Shown here: one piece after another, positions 23,438-34,409 of the stretch | How positions within the stretch are numbered: position 1 is the stretch's first letter | Layout of the letters: each line of letters begins with the position of its first letter | Assembly (NCBI GenBank): GCA_019695185.1 | Contig: JAIBAN010000074.1 | Coordinates: 1 to 40,533 of the forward strand | Length of the DNA stretch: 40,533 bases | From: Blastocatellia bacterium | GTDB lineage: Bacteria; Acidobacteriota; Blastocatellia; Chloracidobacteriales; Chloracidobacteriaceae | Direction: 5' to 3' | Made by a program: the position numbers and the translations under genes | The notes under the pieces: model-generated | Database searches by the model: none | Told to the model about the DNA's origin: nothing | What the model saw: only the letters and a program-made list of their open reading frames with translations

Positions 23438-25072
23438 TTACTCTTCCGGCAACTTGGGCATGTTGGATGAGGTCAAGGCATCCATGGCATCCAAATACCG
23501 GAAGACACTGGTTGAAGACCCCAACTTTCCGGTGGCAACTTTCTGCTGCATTTCCGTTTTTTCCTCCGACTTCATTCCCACCAGGAAAAAGGTGGACATT
23601 TCGCCTTTGCCTTTCACCTGAATGACGCCTCTTCCCTGAAACTGAAAGCGGTCCCGTAACACCAGATAGGTTGACTCGCTGACATGAACCTGGCCCCGGC
23701 TGCCGTGCGACTCCATCCGGCTGGCCGTGTTGACCGTATCGCCCCAAACATCATAAATGAATTTTTTAATGCCAATCACACCCGCCACTACCGGCCCGGT
23801 GTTGATGCCAATCCGAATGCCGATTTCCTTTTGATGCTCGGTATTAAACCGTTCAATCACCTGGAGCATATCCAAAGCCATGGCTGCCACAGCGGCTGCC
23901 GGGTCCGGATGGGGATTGGGCAATCCCCCTGCCACCATGTAGGCATCTCCGATGGTTTTGATTTTTTCCAGGCCGTATTTTTCGGCCAGCTTGTCAAATT
24001 CCGAAAAAATCGTATTCAGAAAATTGACCAGCTCGGCGGCGGAAATCTTTTCCGCCAGTTTGGTAAATTCAACCAAATCAGCAAATAAAACCGTAACTTC
24101 GGAAAAACTGTCGGCAATTGCGTGGCGGTCCTTTTTCAATCGGTCGGCAATAGTTTCGGGTAAAACGTTGAGCAGGAGCAGTTCCGCCCGTTGCTGTTCA
24201 ACCCGGAGGGCTGCGGCTGACGCCCGGAGCGTCATAATGATGAAGGAAGCAATCCCGCTAATCACAATCAGGGAATAGAGATACAGTATCCACCGATAAA
24301 TGCTGGCGGTGGAAAGCGCTTCCTGGTACAGAAACTCATAGCGTTCGCTGAAGTGCAGGCTTTGCCGGTTGGTTGGCAAAGCCAGAATCCGTTCCACGAC
24401 GCTTTGCACTTTGGGTTGATACGTGACAATGATTTCGGCATGGGCCAATGCTGAATTGACCAATGCCTGGTGGTGCGACGGTGCATCCGGTGGCAGGAGC
24501 AGGCGGACGGCAGTCATTCCCCGGCGGATTTTGGGCGGCATTTGCGGGTCATTGGTCAGGTTATAGAGCAGCACCTGGTCCAGCAGGGCGTTGAGTTCAA
24601 TAACTTCCTGTCGGGAAGTCCCGCTTTGGGCGGCATCATCCACCAATTCGCTGACCACCGTGGGAAAATAGGCGGTCGAGTTTCTCAACACTGCGTTGGC
24701 GGTTTTCAGCTCTTCAACCAGTTGTGCCTTTTCCTGGGCGGAGCGGCGAAATTCCTCCCACCCTTGTTTGAGTTGAGCTTTGCCTTCAGCCGGAACAAAT
24801 CGGGGGATGGTTTCCAAACGCCGAAAAATCCGTTTTTGAGCGGAAATCGAACGGTCCAGCACATCATAAAAGGTGAGCATGCCATAACGCGCCTTGAGCA
24901 CGTCCTGGTTCAGCTCAAAATCCAGCGTCCGGGTCTGCCTGATGTCGGCAAAATACTGATTGTGCTGGTAATGGTCGACCGCCCAGGATTTGTAGATAAG
25001 AAATCCAAAAATCGCCAGGCCGCAGATAATTCCAAGAATTTGGCGAGGTTGGGGAAGTTTGAAGATCATCAT
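23438..25072 (-). CDS. Membrane class III adenylate cyclase with DAHL-type sensor domain
   Basis: The protein has 544 residues. A first transmembrane helix (about 12-30) and a second (about 257-281) enclose an all-helical periplasmic domain beginning TLDFELNQDVLKARYGMLTFYDVLDRS, which resembles the DAHL four-helix sensor domain. A short linker, LLLNVLPETIADRLKK, leads to the catalytic domain (about 318-500). The metal-binding region is FADLVEFTKLAE; the substrate Lys is in LEKIKTIGDAYMVAGG; the Asp that selects adenine and the transition-state Asn/Arg are in DVWGDTVNTASRME. These residues predict conversion of ATP to cAMP rather than GTP to cGMP. The C-terminal roughly 40 residues are not conserved. 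The ATG at 25072 or the next ATG at 25069 is used; the ribosome binding site is weak. No cAMP-binding regulator lies in the window. Confidence 0.9.
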   Translation of the reverse strand: MMIFKLPQPRQILGIICGLAIFGFLIYKSWAVDHYQHNQYFADIRQTRTLDFELNQDVLKARYGMLTFYDVLDRSISAQKRIFRRLETIPRFVPAEGKAQLKQGWEEFRRSAQEKAQLVEELKTANAVLRNSTAYFPTVVSELVDDAAQSGTSRQEVIELNALLDQVLLYNLTNDPQMPPKIRRGMTAVRLLLPPDAPSHHQALVNSALAHAEIIVTYQPKVQSVVERILALPTNRQSLHFSERYEFLYQEALSTASIYRWILYLYSLIVISGIASFIIMTLRASAAALRVEQQRAELLLLNVLPETIADRLKKDRHAIADSFSEVTVLFADLVEFTKLAEKISAAELVNFLNTIFSEFDKLAEKYGLEKIKTIGDAYMVAGGLPNPHPDPAAAVAAMALDMLQVIERFNTEHQKEIGIRIGINTGPVVAGVIGIKKFIYDVWGDTVNTASRMESHGSRGQVHVSESTYLVLRDRFQFQGRGVIQVKGKGEMSTFFLVGMKSEEKTEMQQKVATGKLGSSTSVFRYLDAMDALTSSNMPKLPEE

Positions 25073-25113
25073 GACAGGCGGTTGCCGATTTCACAGGGGT
25101 AAAAGGGTGGAGA

Positions 25114-27426
25114 TTAGGTTTCAGGCCAGAGCAGCACTCTCTTGGCTCCGGCGACGACCTCAGCTTCGGTGACCGTTACGGTTGCGGTTTTGCCATTGGC
25201 CTTGATGGTATACCCATTGCCCAGACCGACGGAAGCCATCCGTTGAGTCTCACCCGCATAAGGCAGCGTAACGGAAAACACACCGTTTGCGTCGGCCTGA
25301 ACCGAATCAGTATACCGGATCAGTCGTCCCAGCGGTGACTGAATTGTTGCCGTGATGGAAACCACTGCTTGTGGAGCAGTGGTTCCACTCAGGGAAACCC
25401 CCGGAACAAATTCAAAAAGCTGCATATACGTTGGTTTGCCGGTTTCATGGGGCGGTCGGGGAATCTCTACCTCATGAACCAGCCGGATTTTTCGCAGAAA
25501 CTCCGGCGAAGTGCTTTTTCCGGGAACAGCATCACGCAGCAGGGCGGCATAGAGACTGTGATTCAACGTTCGAACCTGTTCCCGTTTATCTGAAGGAAAT
25601 TGGTCCCCAAGCGCATTCTGTAGCATCTCAACCGGTTCGAAAGGTGTTATCAGCAGGTACCTTGCCCGTCGCCTTTGGGCCAGAGCCGTGGCTTCCGGCG
25701 GCGGCAACATCAGGACCTGCGCAGCTTCCGCCACCCCTTTGAGATGTTCCGGAAATAAGAGCGGCGAAGCCACCACCGGACGCCCGGCAAAATATCTGAC
25801 CCAATGCCCGATTCCCCACTCCCCGATGACGGCATAATCGCTGGCCGCAGTGGCCTCGTGGCTGACCGGTGGTGTATGGTCCTGCATCCAGGCCAGCATG
25901 CGATAAAGACTGCCGAACTTCCCATCCGGATTGACATAAATCGGATTGGAAAACGATACCTTGGAAAGTGTCGGCACCCACACACAAAGACTCCAAACAA
26001 CAATCCAAACAACCTTCCGCACGCTCCCCTTCCAGGCATTGAGCGGCTGCGGCCACAGGCGAGCGGGCCAGGGGAATTGCCCTTCCCAAACCGCCTGCCC
26101 AAACCAACCAAGCGTGAGGCAGAACGGCACAATGAAAAACCCCATAAACCGTAATTGCCGAAAAGCCATAACGGCCAAAGGGAGATTAAGCAGCGCAATG
26201 GCCCAGAGCGCGTTCGAACCACGCCAACCTTTCCACAGCAACCAGACCGCCGCCGGGAACCAGAAAAGCAGCAACCCGGTGTAGTTCCAAAACACAGCAT
26301 CCACGGGGAAAAATGTCAGGGGCTGGGACTCTTCGATTTGGGTAACAAACGCATAGGATTTTGAGGTCAAAAACCCAAAGCTGAAGCGTCCAAGTTCAAA
26401 GACTCCCGGCCAGTCAATCCGCATCATGACGAGTGCCCCAGTCACGGCCCCAGGCAGATACAGCTTCCAGGGGCGTGGTTGGGCCAAGCCTTTCAACCGA
26501 CAAACCAGTTCCAAGGCCAGGACCAATCCAACACAGGCAACCGCTGCCCCCAGCCAAGCCAGGGTCAGCGCCGGATTGACTTTTCCGGGCTCAACCAAGT
26601 GTGTGGCCACAAACAGCGACAGGGAAAAGACCAAAGTCAGATAGAAAAGGAAAGCCCCATGCAGAATGCGCCCCCAGGCCCGCAGGTCTTTCCCGGCCCG
26701 CAGCAACAGTCCGGCCACAACCAGTCCGTGAAGACCCAGGACAACCGGAAAAATTGTGGTGAAAAGCAACCCGGCAGTCACACACAGCCCGGCCAGCACC
26801 AACCAACGGCTGGTTTGCGGCTGCAACCGGTCTGCCAGATGCAATGCCTTCACCAGCGCCAGGAGATAGAGCGCCAGCCAAAAAGACTCGAACAAATGAT
26901 GGTCAATATAGCCGACATTGACCAAATACCCTTGCGGGAGCACCGCCAACAGCATGCCGGCCCACCAGCCAGCCCCCATTTTTCCCAGGCTGCGGCCAAT
27001 CCAATAGAGAAAACAAGGCGTCATGGCACTGAACACAGGCGTCAATACAGCACAAATGGCAGCGGTTTTGGCCGGAGTCGGGTTTCCCAACGTCAGGATT
27101 TTGACCAGGGCGGCATAAAGAAAATCAAATCCGACCGGCCAGTAGACATATCCCCCAACAGGAAAGTTAATGAAAAAATCCGTATTGGGAACCAGCGGAA
27201 AGTGCTCCAAGGTCCGTTCCACCCGGTTCAGATGCAAATAGGAATCCGTGGCCAGGGGCAAGACCCCAGCCGGGGTAAACACTCCTTTCCAATTGGTCAG
27301 ATGGAACACCAGTGCCAGGGGGAAAAGCACCACCCAGCCCCAGGCTGAAAACCGTTGCCCCAGCGCTGGCAGCCAGGCAAACCGATATGAACTGGCAGGT
27401 CCTTGAACAGGCAGAGGTTCTGACAT
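25114..27426 (-). CDS. STT3/AglB-like membrane glycosyltransferase
   Basis: The protein has 770 residues: about a dozen transmembrane segments to roughly residue 500, then a soluble C-terminal part. The first external loop holds ATDSYLHLNRVE with Asp61, and a later loop holds GYIDHHLFESF with Asp175 and His177. This matches the D and DxH metal-site pattern of archaeal AglB, the oligosaccharyltransferase that moves a lipid-linked glycan to asparagine. In place of the WWDYG signature the matching stretch is VIGEWGIGHWVRYFAGRP (Glu536 onward), so acceptor specificity may differ. The last roughly 110 residues form a beta-sandwich domain. The ATG at 27426 is favoured over a TTG at 27435. No lipid-glycan assembly genes are nearby. 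The fold assignment is good; protein N-glycosylation is a hypothesis. Confidence 0.78.
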   Translation of the reverse strand: MSEPLPVQGPASSYRFAWLPALGQRFSAWGWVVLFPLALVFHLTNWKGVFTPAGVLPLATDSYLHLNRVERTLEHFPLVPNTDFFINFPVGGYVYWPVGFDFLYAALVKILTLGNPTPAKTAAICAVLTPVFSAMTPCFLYWIGRSLGKMGAGWWAGMLLAVLPQGYLVNVGYIDHHLFESFWLALYLLALVKALHLADRLQPQTSRWLVLAGLCVTAGLLFTTIFPVVLGLHGLVVAGLLLRAGKDLRAWGRILHGAFLFYLTLVFSLSLFVATHLVEPGKVNPALTLAWLGAAVACVGLVLALELVCRLKGLAQPRPWKLYLPGAVTGALVMMRIDWPGVFELGRFSFGFLTSKSYAFVTQIEESQPLTFFPVDAVFWNYTGLLLFWFPAAVWLLWKGWRGSNALWAIALLNLPLAVMAFRQLRFMGFFIVPFCLTLGWFGQAVWEGQFPWPARLWPQPLNAWKGSVRKVVWIVVWSLCVWVPTLSKVSFSNPIYVNPDGKFGSLYRMLAWMQDHTPPVSHEATAASDYAVIGEWGIGHWVRYFAGRPVVASPLLFPEHLKGVAEAAQVLMLPPPEATALAQRRRARYLLITPFEPVEMLQNALGDQFPSDKREQVRTLNHSLYAALLRDAVPGKSTSPEFLRKIRLVHEVEIPRPPHETGKPTYMQLFEFVPGVSLSGTTAPQAVVSITATIQSPLGRLIRYTDSVQADANGVFSVTLPYAGETQRMASVGLGNGYTIKANGKTATVTVTEAEVVAGAKRVLLWPET

Positions 27427-27501
27427 AACCACCAATCCGTTCCTCCTGACAACAGGCGAACGGTCCTTGGTTCTTTGGAAAGAATTTGATGTGTAAGGAC
27501 G

Positions 27502-27538
27502 AAAGACGCGAAAGACACTTTTGGTCTTTCACGTCTTT
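27502..27538. terminator. Hairpin of GAAAGAC repeats after the nuo operon
   Basis: AAAGACGCGAAAGAC (27502-27516) pairs with GTCTTTCACGTCTTT (27524-27538) with one mismatch, which is a G-U pair in RNA. Each arm is made of near-identical 9-base units. It lies 88 bases past the rhodanese stop codon on the minus strand and before the STT3-like gene, so it may separate the two transcripts. No long T-run follows. Confidence 0.5.
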
Positions 27539-27625
27539 GAGCGGTTGGAAAATTGAAAGGCTTTGCGCCTGAAAAGCTGGCAAAATCCGGAGCGAAGCGG
27601 CCTTCCAGCCAATGGCAGGAAAACT

Positions 27626-27952
27626 TTAATAAGTCGGCATGCCAGGGTCAATTTCACGGGCCCAGGCCAGAATTCCCCCGGTCAGGTTTTTGACATTGGC
27701 AAATCCCTGTTTTTGTAAAAAGCCGCAGACCTGGGCGCTCCGTCCACCGGAGCGACACTGAACGATGATTTCACAGGCCGGGTCCAGTTCCTTGAACCGC
27801 ATCCCGATTTCGCTCATGGGCAGCAGGTGGGCGCTTTCCAGGTGGCAAATTTGATATTCATGCGGTTCCCGCACATCGAGGATAAACACCTTTTCGCCTT
27901 GGTCCAGGCGCGCTTTCAGTTGGGCCACCGTAATTTCCTGCATCTGGCTCAT
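27626..27952 (-). CDS. Single-domain rhodanese-like protein
   Basis: The protein has 108 residues, one rhodanese domain. The predicted active-site cysteine lies in the loop VQCRSGGRSAQV, of the six-residue type that accepts sulfur. Also seen are FILDVREPHEYQICHL and NLTGGILAWAREIDP. The ATG start (27952) overlaps the nuoN TGA stop as ATGA, with a strong GGAGG upstream inside nuoN, so the two are translationally coupled. Such proteins move sulfane sulfur. A place at the end of a complex I operon could relate to iron-sulfur cluster supply or repair, but that is inference. A probable terminator hairpin follows. Confidence 0.92.
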   Translation of the reverse strand: MSQMQEITVAQLKARLDQGEKVFILDVREPHEYQICHLESAHLLPMSEIGMRFKELDPACEIIVQCRSGGRSAQVCGFLQKQGFANVKNLTGGILAWAREIDPGMPTY

Positions 27953-29463
27953 CGCACACCTCCCGCTGGCAACGCCGCCGCCGGGGCCTTGGCATCCTTG
28001 GACGCATTGTTCATCTCAAGCGCGTTCAAGGTCCGGTTCGGGAACATGCCCAGGTAAAACACCGCAATCACGGAAATGGCCAACGCTGCATAGAACGGGG
28101 CGGTCACTTTCGGCGGAACATAAGGCGTTTCCCGTTCCTTAAAGAACATCACCACCAACGGACGCAGATAATAGTAAAGTGAAACCGCGCTGTTGAGGAC
28201 GCCAATAATCACCACTTCGTGAAAGCCCGCCTGCCAGCCCTGCTTGAAAATCACCAGCTTGCCCATAAACCCGGCAGTCAGTGGAATGCCGCCCAGACTG
28301 AGCATGAAAATCATCAGCACGACCGACAGTCCCATGGAATGGAAGCCAATTCCGGCATAGTCGTCAAGTTCCGTCTTTTCATCCCCTTGGCGGGCCAGAA
28401 TCGTGACAATCGTAAAGGCTCCGAGGTTCATCACGGCATAGGTCAGCATGTAAAAAGCCACCGACTGCCAGTCACGTGCCAGCACCCCCACCAGAGCATA
28501 TCCGGCGTGGGCAATCGAAGAATAGGCCAGCATGCGTTTGATATTCGTCTGCTGAATGGCAATCACATTGCCGACAATCATCGAAAGCACCGCAATCAAG
28601 GCCACGGCATCGGTCCAGGTGGCGGCCAGATTGGCGGCGTTCGGAACATCCGGCGAAAAGACCTGCACAAAGACCCGCGCAAAAATGGCAAACGCAGCCG
28701 CTTTCGGGCCGGCAGCCATAAAGCCCGTGACCATGGTCGGAGCACCTTCATAGACATCCGGCGTCCAGACATGGAATGGGGCGGTGGCGACTTTGAAGCA
28801 GAGTCCAATCAAAATCATGGCGACGCCAATCGTGAGGAGCGGCTCATAGGTAATCTGGCCGCTGGCAATCGCCTGCTGAATCTTGAGAAAATTGGTGGAT
28901 TTGGTGGCTCCGTAGGTCAGGGCAATGCCATAGAGCAGGAAACCCGTCGAAAACGAACCCAAAATAAAATACTTCAAAGCCGATTCGTTACAGCGCAAAT
29001 CCCCGCGCCGGTAACCGGCCATGACATAGGTTGTGATGGAAAGCGTTTCCAGACCCAGGAACAACATTGCCAAATCGCCCGCGCCCCCCATCAGCAGCAT
29101 GCCGACGGTTGCAAACATGAGCAGGGTGAAATACTCGCCTGCCGGCAACCGTTCATCATCCAACGGCTGCATGGCCATGAGCACCGACACGCCGGCCACC
29201 AAAATGAAAATTGCATCGAAAAACAGCCGGAGCTTGTCAGTCAGGAGCATTCCGGAAAAGGCCGGAGGAATTGATTCATTCCACAGATAGGCCACACTCA
29301 CACCGGCGGCCACCAAACCCGCCAAGGCAATGTAACCGGCACCCCGGCGACTGCCTTTGGGGGCAAACGCGTCGTACATCATGATGACGATGCCTGTGAT
29401 GGAAACTGCAATTTCAGGCATCAAAGCATAGTATTCGCGTGGAAGAGGAGCTTGATAAGGCAT
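27949..29463 (-). CDS. nuoN: NADH-quinone oxidoreductase subunit N
   Basis: The protein has 504 residues and about 14 transmembrane helices. It is an antiporter-like proton-pumping subunit of complex I. Seen: LMGGAGDLAMLFLGLETLSITTYVMAGYRRGDLRCNESALKYFILGSFSTGFLLYG with the conserved helix-5 Glu, LCFKVATAPFHVWTPDVYEGAPTMVTGFMAAGPKAAAF with the pumping Lys, and NIKRMLAYSSIAHAGYALVG. The ATG at 29463 follows seven bases after a heptamer array. It is the last Nuo subunit here and overlaps the rhodanese start. Confidence 0.97.
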   Translation of the reverse strand: MPYQAPLPREYYALMPEIAVSITGIVIMMYDAFAPKGSRRGAGYIALAGLVAAGVSVAYLWNESIPPAFSGMLLTDKLRLFFDAIFILVAGVSVLMAMQPLDDERLPAGEYFTLLMFATVGMLLMGGAGDLAMLFLGLETLSITTYVMAGYRRGDLRCNESALKYFILGSFSTGFLLYGIALTYGATKSTNFLKIQQAIASGQITYEPLLTIGVAMILIGLCFKVATAPFHVWTPDVYEGAPTMVTGFMAAGPKAAAFAIFARVFVQVFSPDVPNAANLAATWTDAVALIAVLSMIVGNVIAIQQTNIKRMLAYSSIAHAGYALVGVLARDWQSVAFYMLTYAVMNLGAFTIVTILARQGDEKTELDDYAGIGFHSMGLSVVLMIFMLSLGGIPLTAGFMGKLVIFKQGWQAGFHEVVIIGVLNSAVSLYYYLRPLVVMFFKERETPYVPPKVTAPFYAALAISVIAVFYLGMFPNRTLNALEMNNASKDAKAPAAALPAGGVR

Positions 29464-29470
29464 ACTTTTT

Positions 29471-29615
29471 CAGGGTTCAGGGTTCAGGGTTCAGGGTTCA
29501 GGGGTTTCAGATTTCGGGTTGGGATTCGGGTTAAGAATTTGAATGAATACGCTGGAAACCACAATTGATTGTATTTCAAACCCTGAACCCTGAACCCTGA
29601 ACCCTGAACCCTTGA
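29471..29615. repeat. Palindromic GGTTCAG heptamer arrays between nuoM and nuoN
   Basis: 29471-29509 is a run of five GGTTCAG units; 29578-29615 is the reverse-complement run (CCCTGAA). The centre is 68 bases. On the minus-strand transcript the first arm begins four bases after the nuoM stop and the second ends seven bases before the nuoN start, so the entire spacer would be one long stem-loop. The same unit is found inside lysK. Confidence 0.95.
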
Positions 29616-29618
29616 ATT

Positions 29619-31184
29619 TCAGTGAGTAGCCCCCAGATGAGTCGGCTGGGACTCGACCGGGGCCGGTGCGGCTGGCGTTTTGTCCACCACTTTGCGGACT
29701 TCTTCAACCGCCTTGTGCGACCGGTCCAGAAACAGATTGGGGGCAACCCCCATCACCACCATCAGGATAATCAGCGGAGCAATCACCACCAGTTCCCGTG
29801 TATTCAAATCCTGGAGCTTGGCGTTTTTCGGGTTGGTCACTTCGCCAAAAACCACCCGTTGCAGCATCCAGAGCAGATAGACCGCCGACAGAATCATCCC
29901 GGTGGCGGCAATCGCCGTGAAAGCCACGTGCTGGGTTGAGAAAAACGCTCCGAGCAGAATCAAAAATTCACCCACAAACCCGTTCAGCAAGGGCAATCCC
30001 GCCGAAGCCAGACAGGTTATGACAAACAGGGTCGAATACACCGGCATGGGAGTCGCCAGACCGCCGAATTCGGAAATCTGACGGGTGTGCCGCCGTTCAT
30101 AAATAAATCCAATGAAGAGGAAGAGTGCGCCGGTCGAAACGCCGTGGTTCAGCATTTGGTAGAGTGCGCCTTCCAGTCCCTTGTCGGTGAAGGAAAAAAT
30201 CCCCAGGACGACAAACCCCAAGTGGCTGACGGAAGAATACGCCACCAGTTTTTTCACGTCCGGCTGGACCATGGCCACCAGTGCGCCATAGACAATTCCA
30301 ATCACGGCCAGCACGAAAATCGGAGTGGCGTAATAATGGGAGGCTTCGGGGAAGAGCGGCAGGTTGAAGCGCATCAAACCGTAGGTTCCCATCTTGAGCA
30401 GCACCGCCGCCAGAATCACGGAACCGGCCGTCGGGGCTTCGACGTGGGCGTCAGGCAGCCACGTATGAAGCGGGAAGAGCGGGACCTTGATCATGAACGC
30501 CAGGGCAAAGGCCAAAAAGAGCCATTTTTGGGTTTCGAGCGTCAGAATGGAGCTTGACCCAAGAGCCTTGGTCAGCACCACGATGTCAAACGTGTAGTTG
30601 CCGGTCGCTTTTCCATGAATGAAATAGAGACTGATCATGGCTGCCAGCATGAGCAGACTGCCGACCACCGTATAGAGAAAGAATTTGACTGCCGCGTAAA
30701 TCCGCCGCTCACCGCCCCAGACCCCAATCAGGAAGTACATCGGCACCAGCACCACTTCCCAAAACAGGTAAAACAGGATCATGTCCATTGAGACAAAAAC
30801 CCCAATCATGCCGGTTTCGAGCAGCAGCATGAACACCAGATACTCCCGTACCCGTTTTTCCACCGAGGTCCAGCCCGACAGCACCGCAATCGGCATCGTC
30901 AGCGTCGTCAACAGCACCAGCCAAAGGCTCATGCCGTCCACCCCCAGGTGAAAGCGCGCACCGATGGCATCAATCCAGGGCAGGTTCATCGTCAGTGCCG
31001 GGTCGTCATACCAGCCAATCAGCGGCAGCGAGAGCAGAAAAATCACCACCGTCGAGCCCAGGGCAATCCGGCGCATACCTTCTTCGCCCGCTCCGGCAAA
31101 TTTCTGCGCCAGGATGAGCAACACCGCCGCCACCGTCGGTAGCAACGTCAAGAGCAGCAACAAATTTGGTTTCAAAAAGTCCAT
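29619..31184 (-). CDS. nuoM: NADH-quinone oxidoreductase subunit M
   Basis: The protein has 521 residues and about 14 transmembrane helices; a proton-pumping antiporter-like subunit of complex I. Seen: FHLGVDGMSLWLVLLTTL, FLLFWE-type FYLFWEVVLVPMYFLIGVWGG with the essential helix-5 Glu, MIKVPLFPLHTWLPDAHVEAPTAGSVILAAVLLKMGTYGLMRF with the conserved Lys/His/Pro pattern, and DVKKLVAYSSVSHLGFVVLG. The C-terminal roughly 25 residues are Pro/Ala-rich. The ATG at 31184 is 25 bases after the nuoL stop. Complete and ordinary. Confidence 0.97.
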   Translation of the reverse strand: MDFLKPNLLLLLTLLPTVAAVLLILAQKFAGAGEEGMRRIALGSTVVIFLLSLPLIGWYDDPALTMNLPWIDAIGARFHLGVDGMSLWLVLLTTLTMPIAVLSGWTSVEKRVREYLVFMLLLETGMIGVFVSMDMILFYLFWEVVLVPMYFLIGVWGGERRIYAAVKFFLYTVVGSLLMLAAMISLYFIHGKATGNYTFDIVVLTKALGSSSILTLETQKWLFLAFALAFMIKVPLFPLHTWLPDAHVEAPTAGSVILAAVLLKMGTYGLMRFNLPLFPEASHYYATPIFVLAVIGIVYGALVAMVQPDVKKLVAYSSVSHLGFVVLGIFSFTDKGLEGALYQMLNHGVSTGALFLFIGFIYERRHTRQISEFGGLATPMPVYSTLFVITCLASAGLPLLNGFVGEFLILLGAFFSTQHVAFTAIAATGMILSAVYLLWMLQRVVFGEVTNPKNAKLQDLNTRELVVIAPLIILMVVMGVAPNLFLDRSHKAVEEVRKVVDKTPAAPAPVESQPTHLGATH

Positions 31185-31209
31185 AACGGATTAAACATCC
31201 AAAGCCGGA

Positions 31210-33348
<2,139 letters not shown>

Positions 33349-33356
33349 ACGGTATG

Positions 33357-33479
33357 AGTTCTGAGTTTTGAGTTTTGAGTTTTGGGTTTTGAATCTTCGG
33401 TTTTGAGAGGTTGCTTGCTCCAGATTTGAATCAACAGGACAGCAACTTTTCAGAACAACTCAAAACTCAAAACTCAAGA
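33357..33479. repeat. Palindromic GTTTTGA heptamer arrays between nuoK and nuoL
   Basis: 33357-33400 is a run of GTTTTGA units, degenerate toward the centre, and 33456-33479 is the reversed run (CTCAAAA). The centre contains a further inverted pair, GTTGCT with AGCAAC. On the transcript one arm begins a few bases after the nuoK stop and the other ends about eight bases before the nuoL start. The unit is the same as in the element after the TPR gene. Confidence 0.9.
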
Positions 33480-33482
33480 GAA

Positions 33483-33785
33483 TCACAGTTTCATCAAATG
33501 AGATTCGTCAACGTCCAGGGTTTCACGGTTGCGAAAGACGGAAATTACAATCGCCAGACCGACCCCGGCTTCGGCGGCGGCCACCACCATGACCAGAAAA
33601 ACGAGCAACTGGCCGTCGGTTTGTTGGAAAAAGCTCGAAAAAGCGACCAATGCCAGATTGGCCGCGTTGAGCATCATTTCCAGGCACAGCAACACGGCAA
33701 TCACATTGCGCTTAATCAGAATTCCGACCGCGCCCATGGTGAACAAAACGGCGCTCAAAGCCAGATACCAGGATAAAGGAACCAT
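33483..33785 (-). CDS. nuoK: NADH-quinone oxidoreductase subunit K
   Basis: The protein has 100 residues, exactly the usual length, with three transmembrane helices. Seen: MGAVGILIKRNVIAVLLCLEMMLNAANLALVAFSS with the two conserved membrane glutamate-region residues (Glu in CLEMMLNAANL), and VVAAAEAGVGLAIVISVFR with the second conserved Glu. It belongs to the proton-transfer E-channel of complex I with NuoJ and NuoH. Complete. Confidence 0.97.
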   Translation of the reverse strand: MVPLSWYLALSAVLFTMGAVGILIKRNVIAVLLCLEMMLNAANLALVAFSSFFQQTDGQLLVFLVMVVAAAEAGVGLAIVISVFRNRETLDVDESHLMKL

Positions 33786-33803
33786 AACAACCTCTAGGGT
33801 TCA

Positions 33804-33877
33804 GAGTCTTGGGAGTCTTGGGAGTCTTGGGAGTCTTGAGAGTCAGAAAACATTCTCAATTCTCAATTCTCGATTCG
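33804..33877. repeat. AGTCTTGGG nonamer array and TTCTCAA heptamers between nuoJ and nuoK
   Basis: 33804-33845 is about four and a half copies of GGGAGTCTT; 33852-33877 is a short run of TTCTCAA/TTCTCGA. The two neighbouring arrays do not pair with each other, so this junction lacks the palindromic form. The nonamer is the same as between lysY and lysZ, where it lies in the opposite orientation relative to the transcript. Confidence 0.88.
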
Positions 33878-33896
33878 AACACCCGAAACCCTGCTT

Positions 33897-34409
33897 TTAC
33901 TCTTTCTCACGTTTCGCCAAATGCATGGCACCAATGACGGCCATCAAAATCAGGACCGAGGTGGCTTCAAACGGCAGCAGATATTCAGTCAGCAGCCCGA
34001 CGCCAATCCGCTCAACCGTGCCGACCGTGCCCGTGGCGTGCATGTCAGTGATGGCCGGGGCAATCTGGACGCGGGTCACGACGTAAAAAACTTCGGCAAT
34101 CAGCCCCAGGCCAAGGGGAACTCCGATATACAGGAGGTATTTGTGGCGGTCCGGATGAAGTTCGTCATCCCGCACGTTCAAAAGCATGATGACGAATACA
34201 AAGAGCACCATGATGGCTCCGGCGTACACCACAATCTGAATCACGCCCAAAAATTGCGCTCCCATCAGAATGTACATCGCGGCCAGTCCGATGAAGCTCA
34301 AAATCAGGGAAAACGCGCTGTAGAGCGGATTGCGTTGCACCAGCACGCCGACGCCGCCCGCCGTGATAATCAACGCAAAAACAATGAAAACAATCTGCTG
34401 AATGGTCAT
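33897..34409 (-). CDS. nuoJ: NADH-quinone oxidoreductase subunit J
   Basis: The protein has 170 residues and five transmembrane helices. Seen: VQRNPLYSAFSLILSFIGLAAMYILMGAQFLGVIQIVVYAGAIMVLFVFVIMLLNV, the family hallmark including the helix-3 pi-bulge region. It forms part of the membrane arm next to NuoK. The ATG at 34409 is 56 bases downstream of the nuoH stop. In many genomes nuoI lies in this gap; here there is no room for it. Confidence 0.96.
   Translation of the reverse strand: MTIQQIVFIVFALIITAGGVGVLVQRNPLYSAFSLILSFIGLAAMYILMGAQFLGVIQIVVYAGAIMVLFVFVIMLLNVRDDELHPDRHKYLLYIGVPLGLGLIAEVFYVVTRVQIAPAITDMHATGTVGTVERIGVGLLTEYLLPFEATSVLILMAVIGAMHLAKREKE

Noticed and set aside
28219..29274. 351-codon open frame opposite nuoN, rich in His/Gln/Arg
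   Set aside because: Antisense shadow of a highly conserved membrane protein; no start signal or recognisable motif.
29471..29615. Telomere-like ends, because CCCTGAA resembles eukaryotic telomere repeats
   Set aside because: The arrays are internal to an operon, short and paired in opposite orientations, with genes on both sides.
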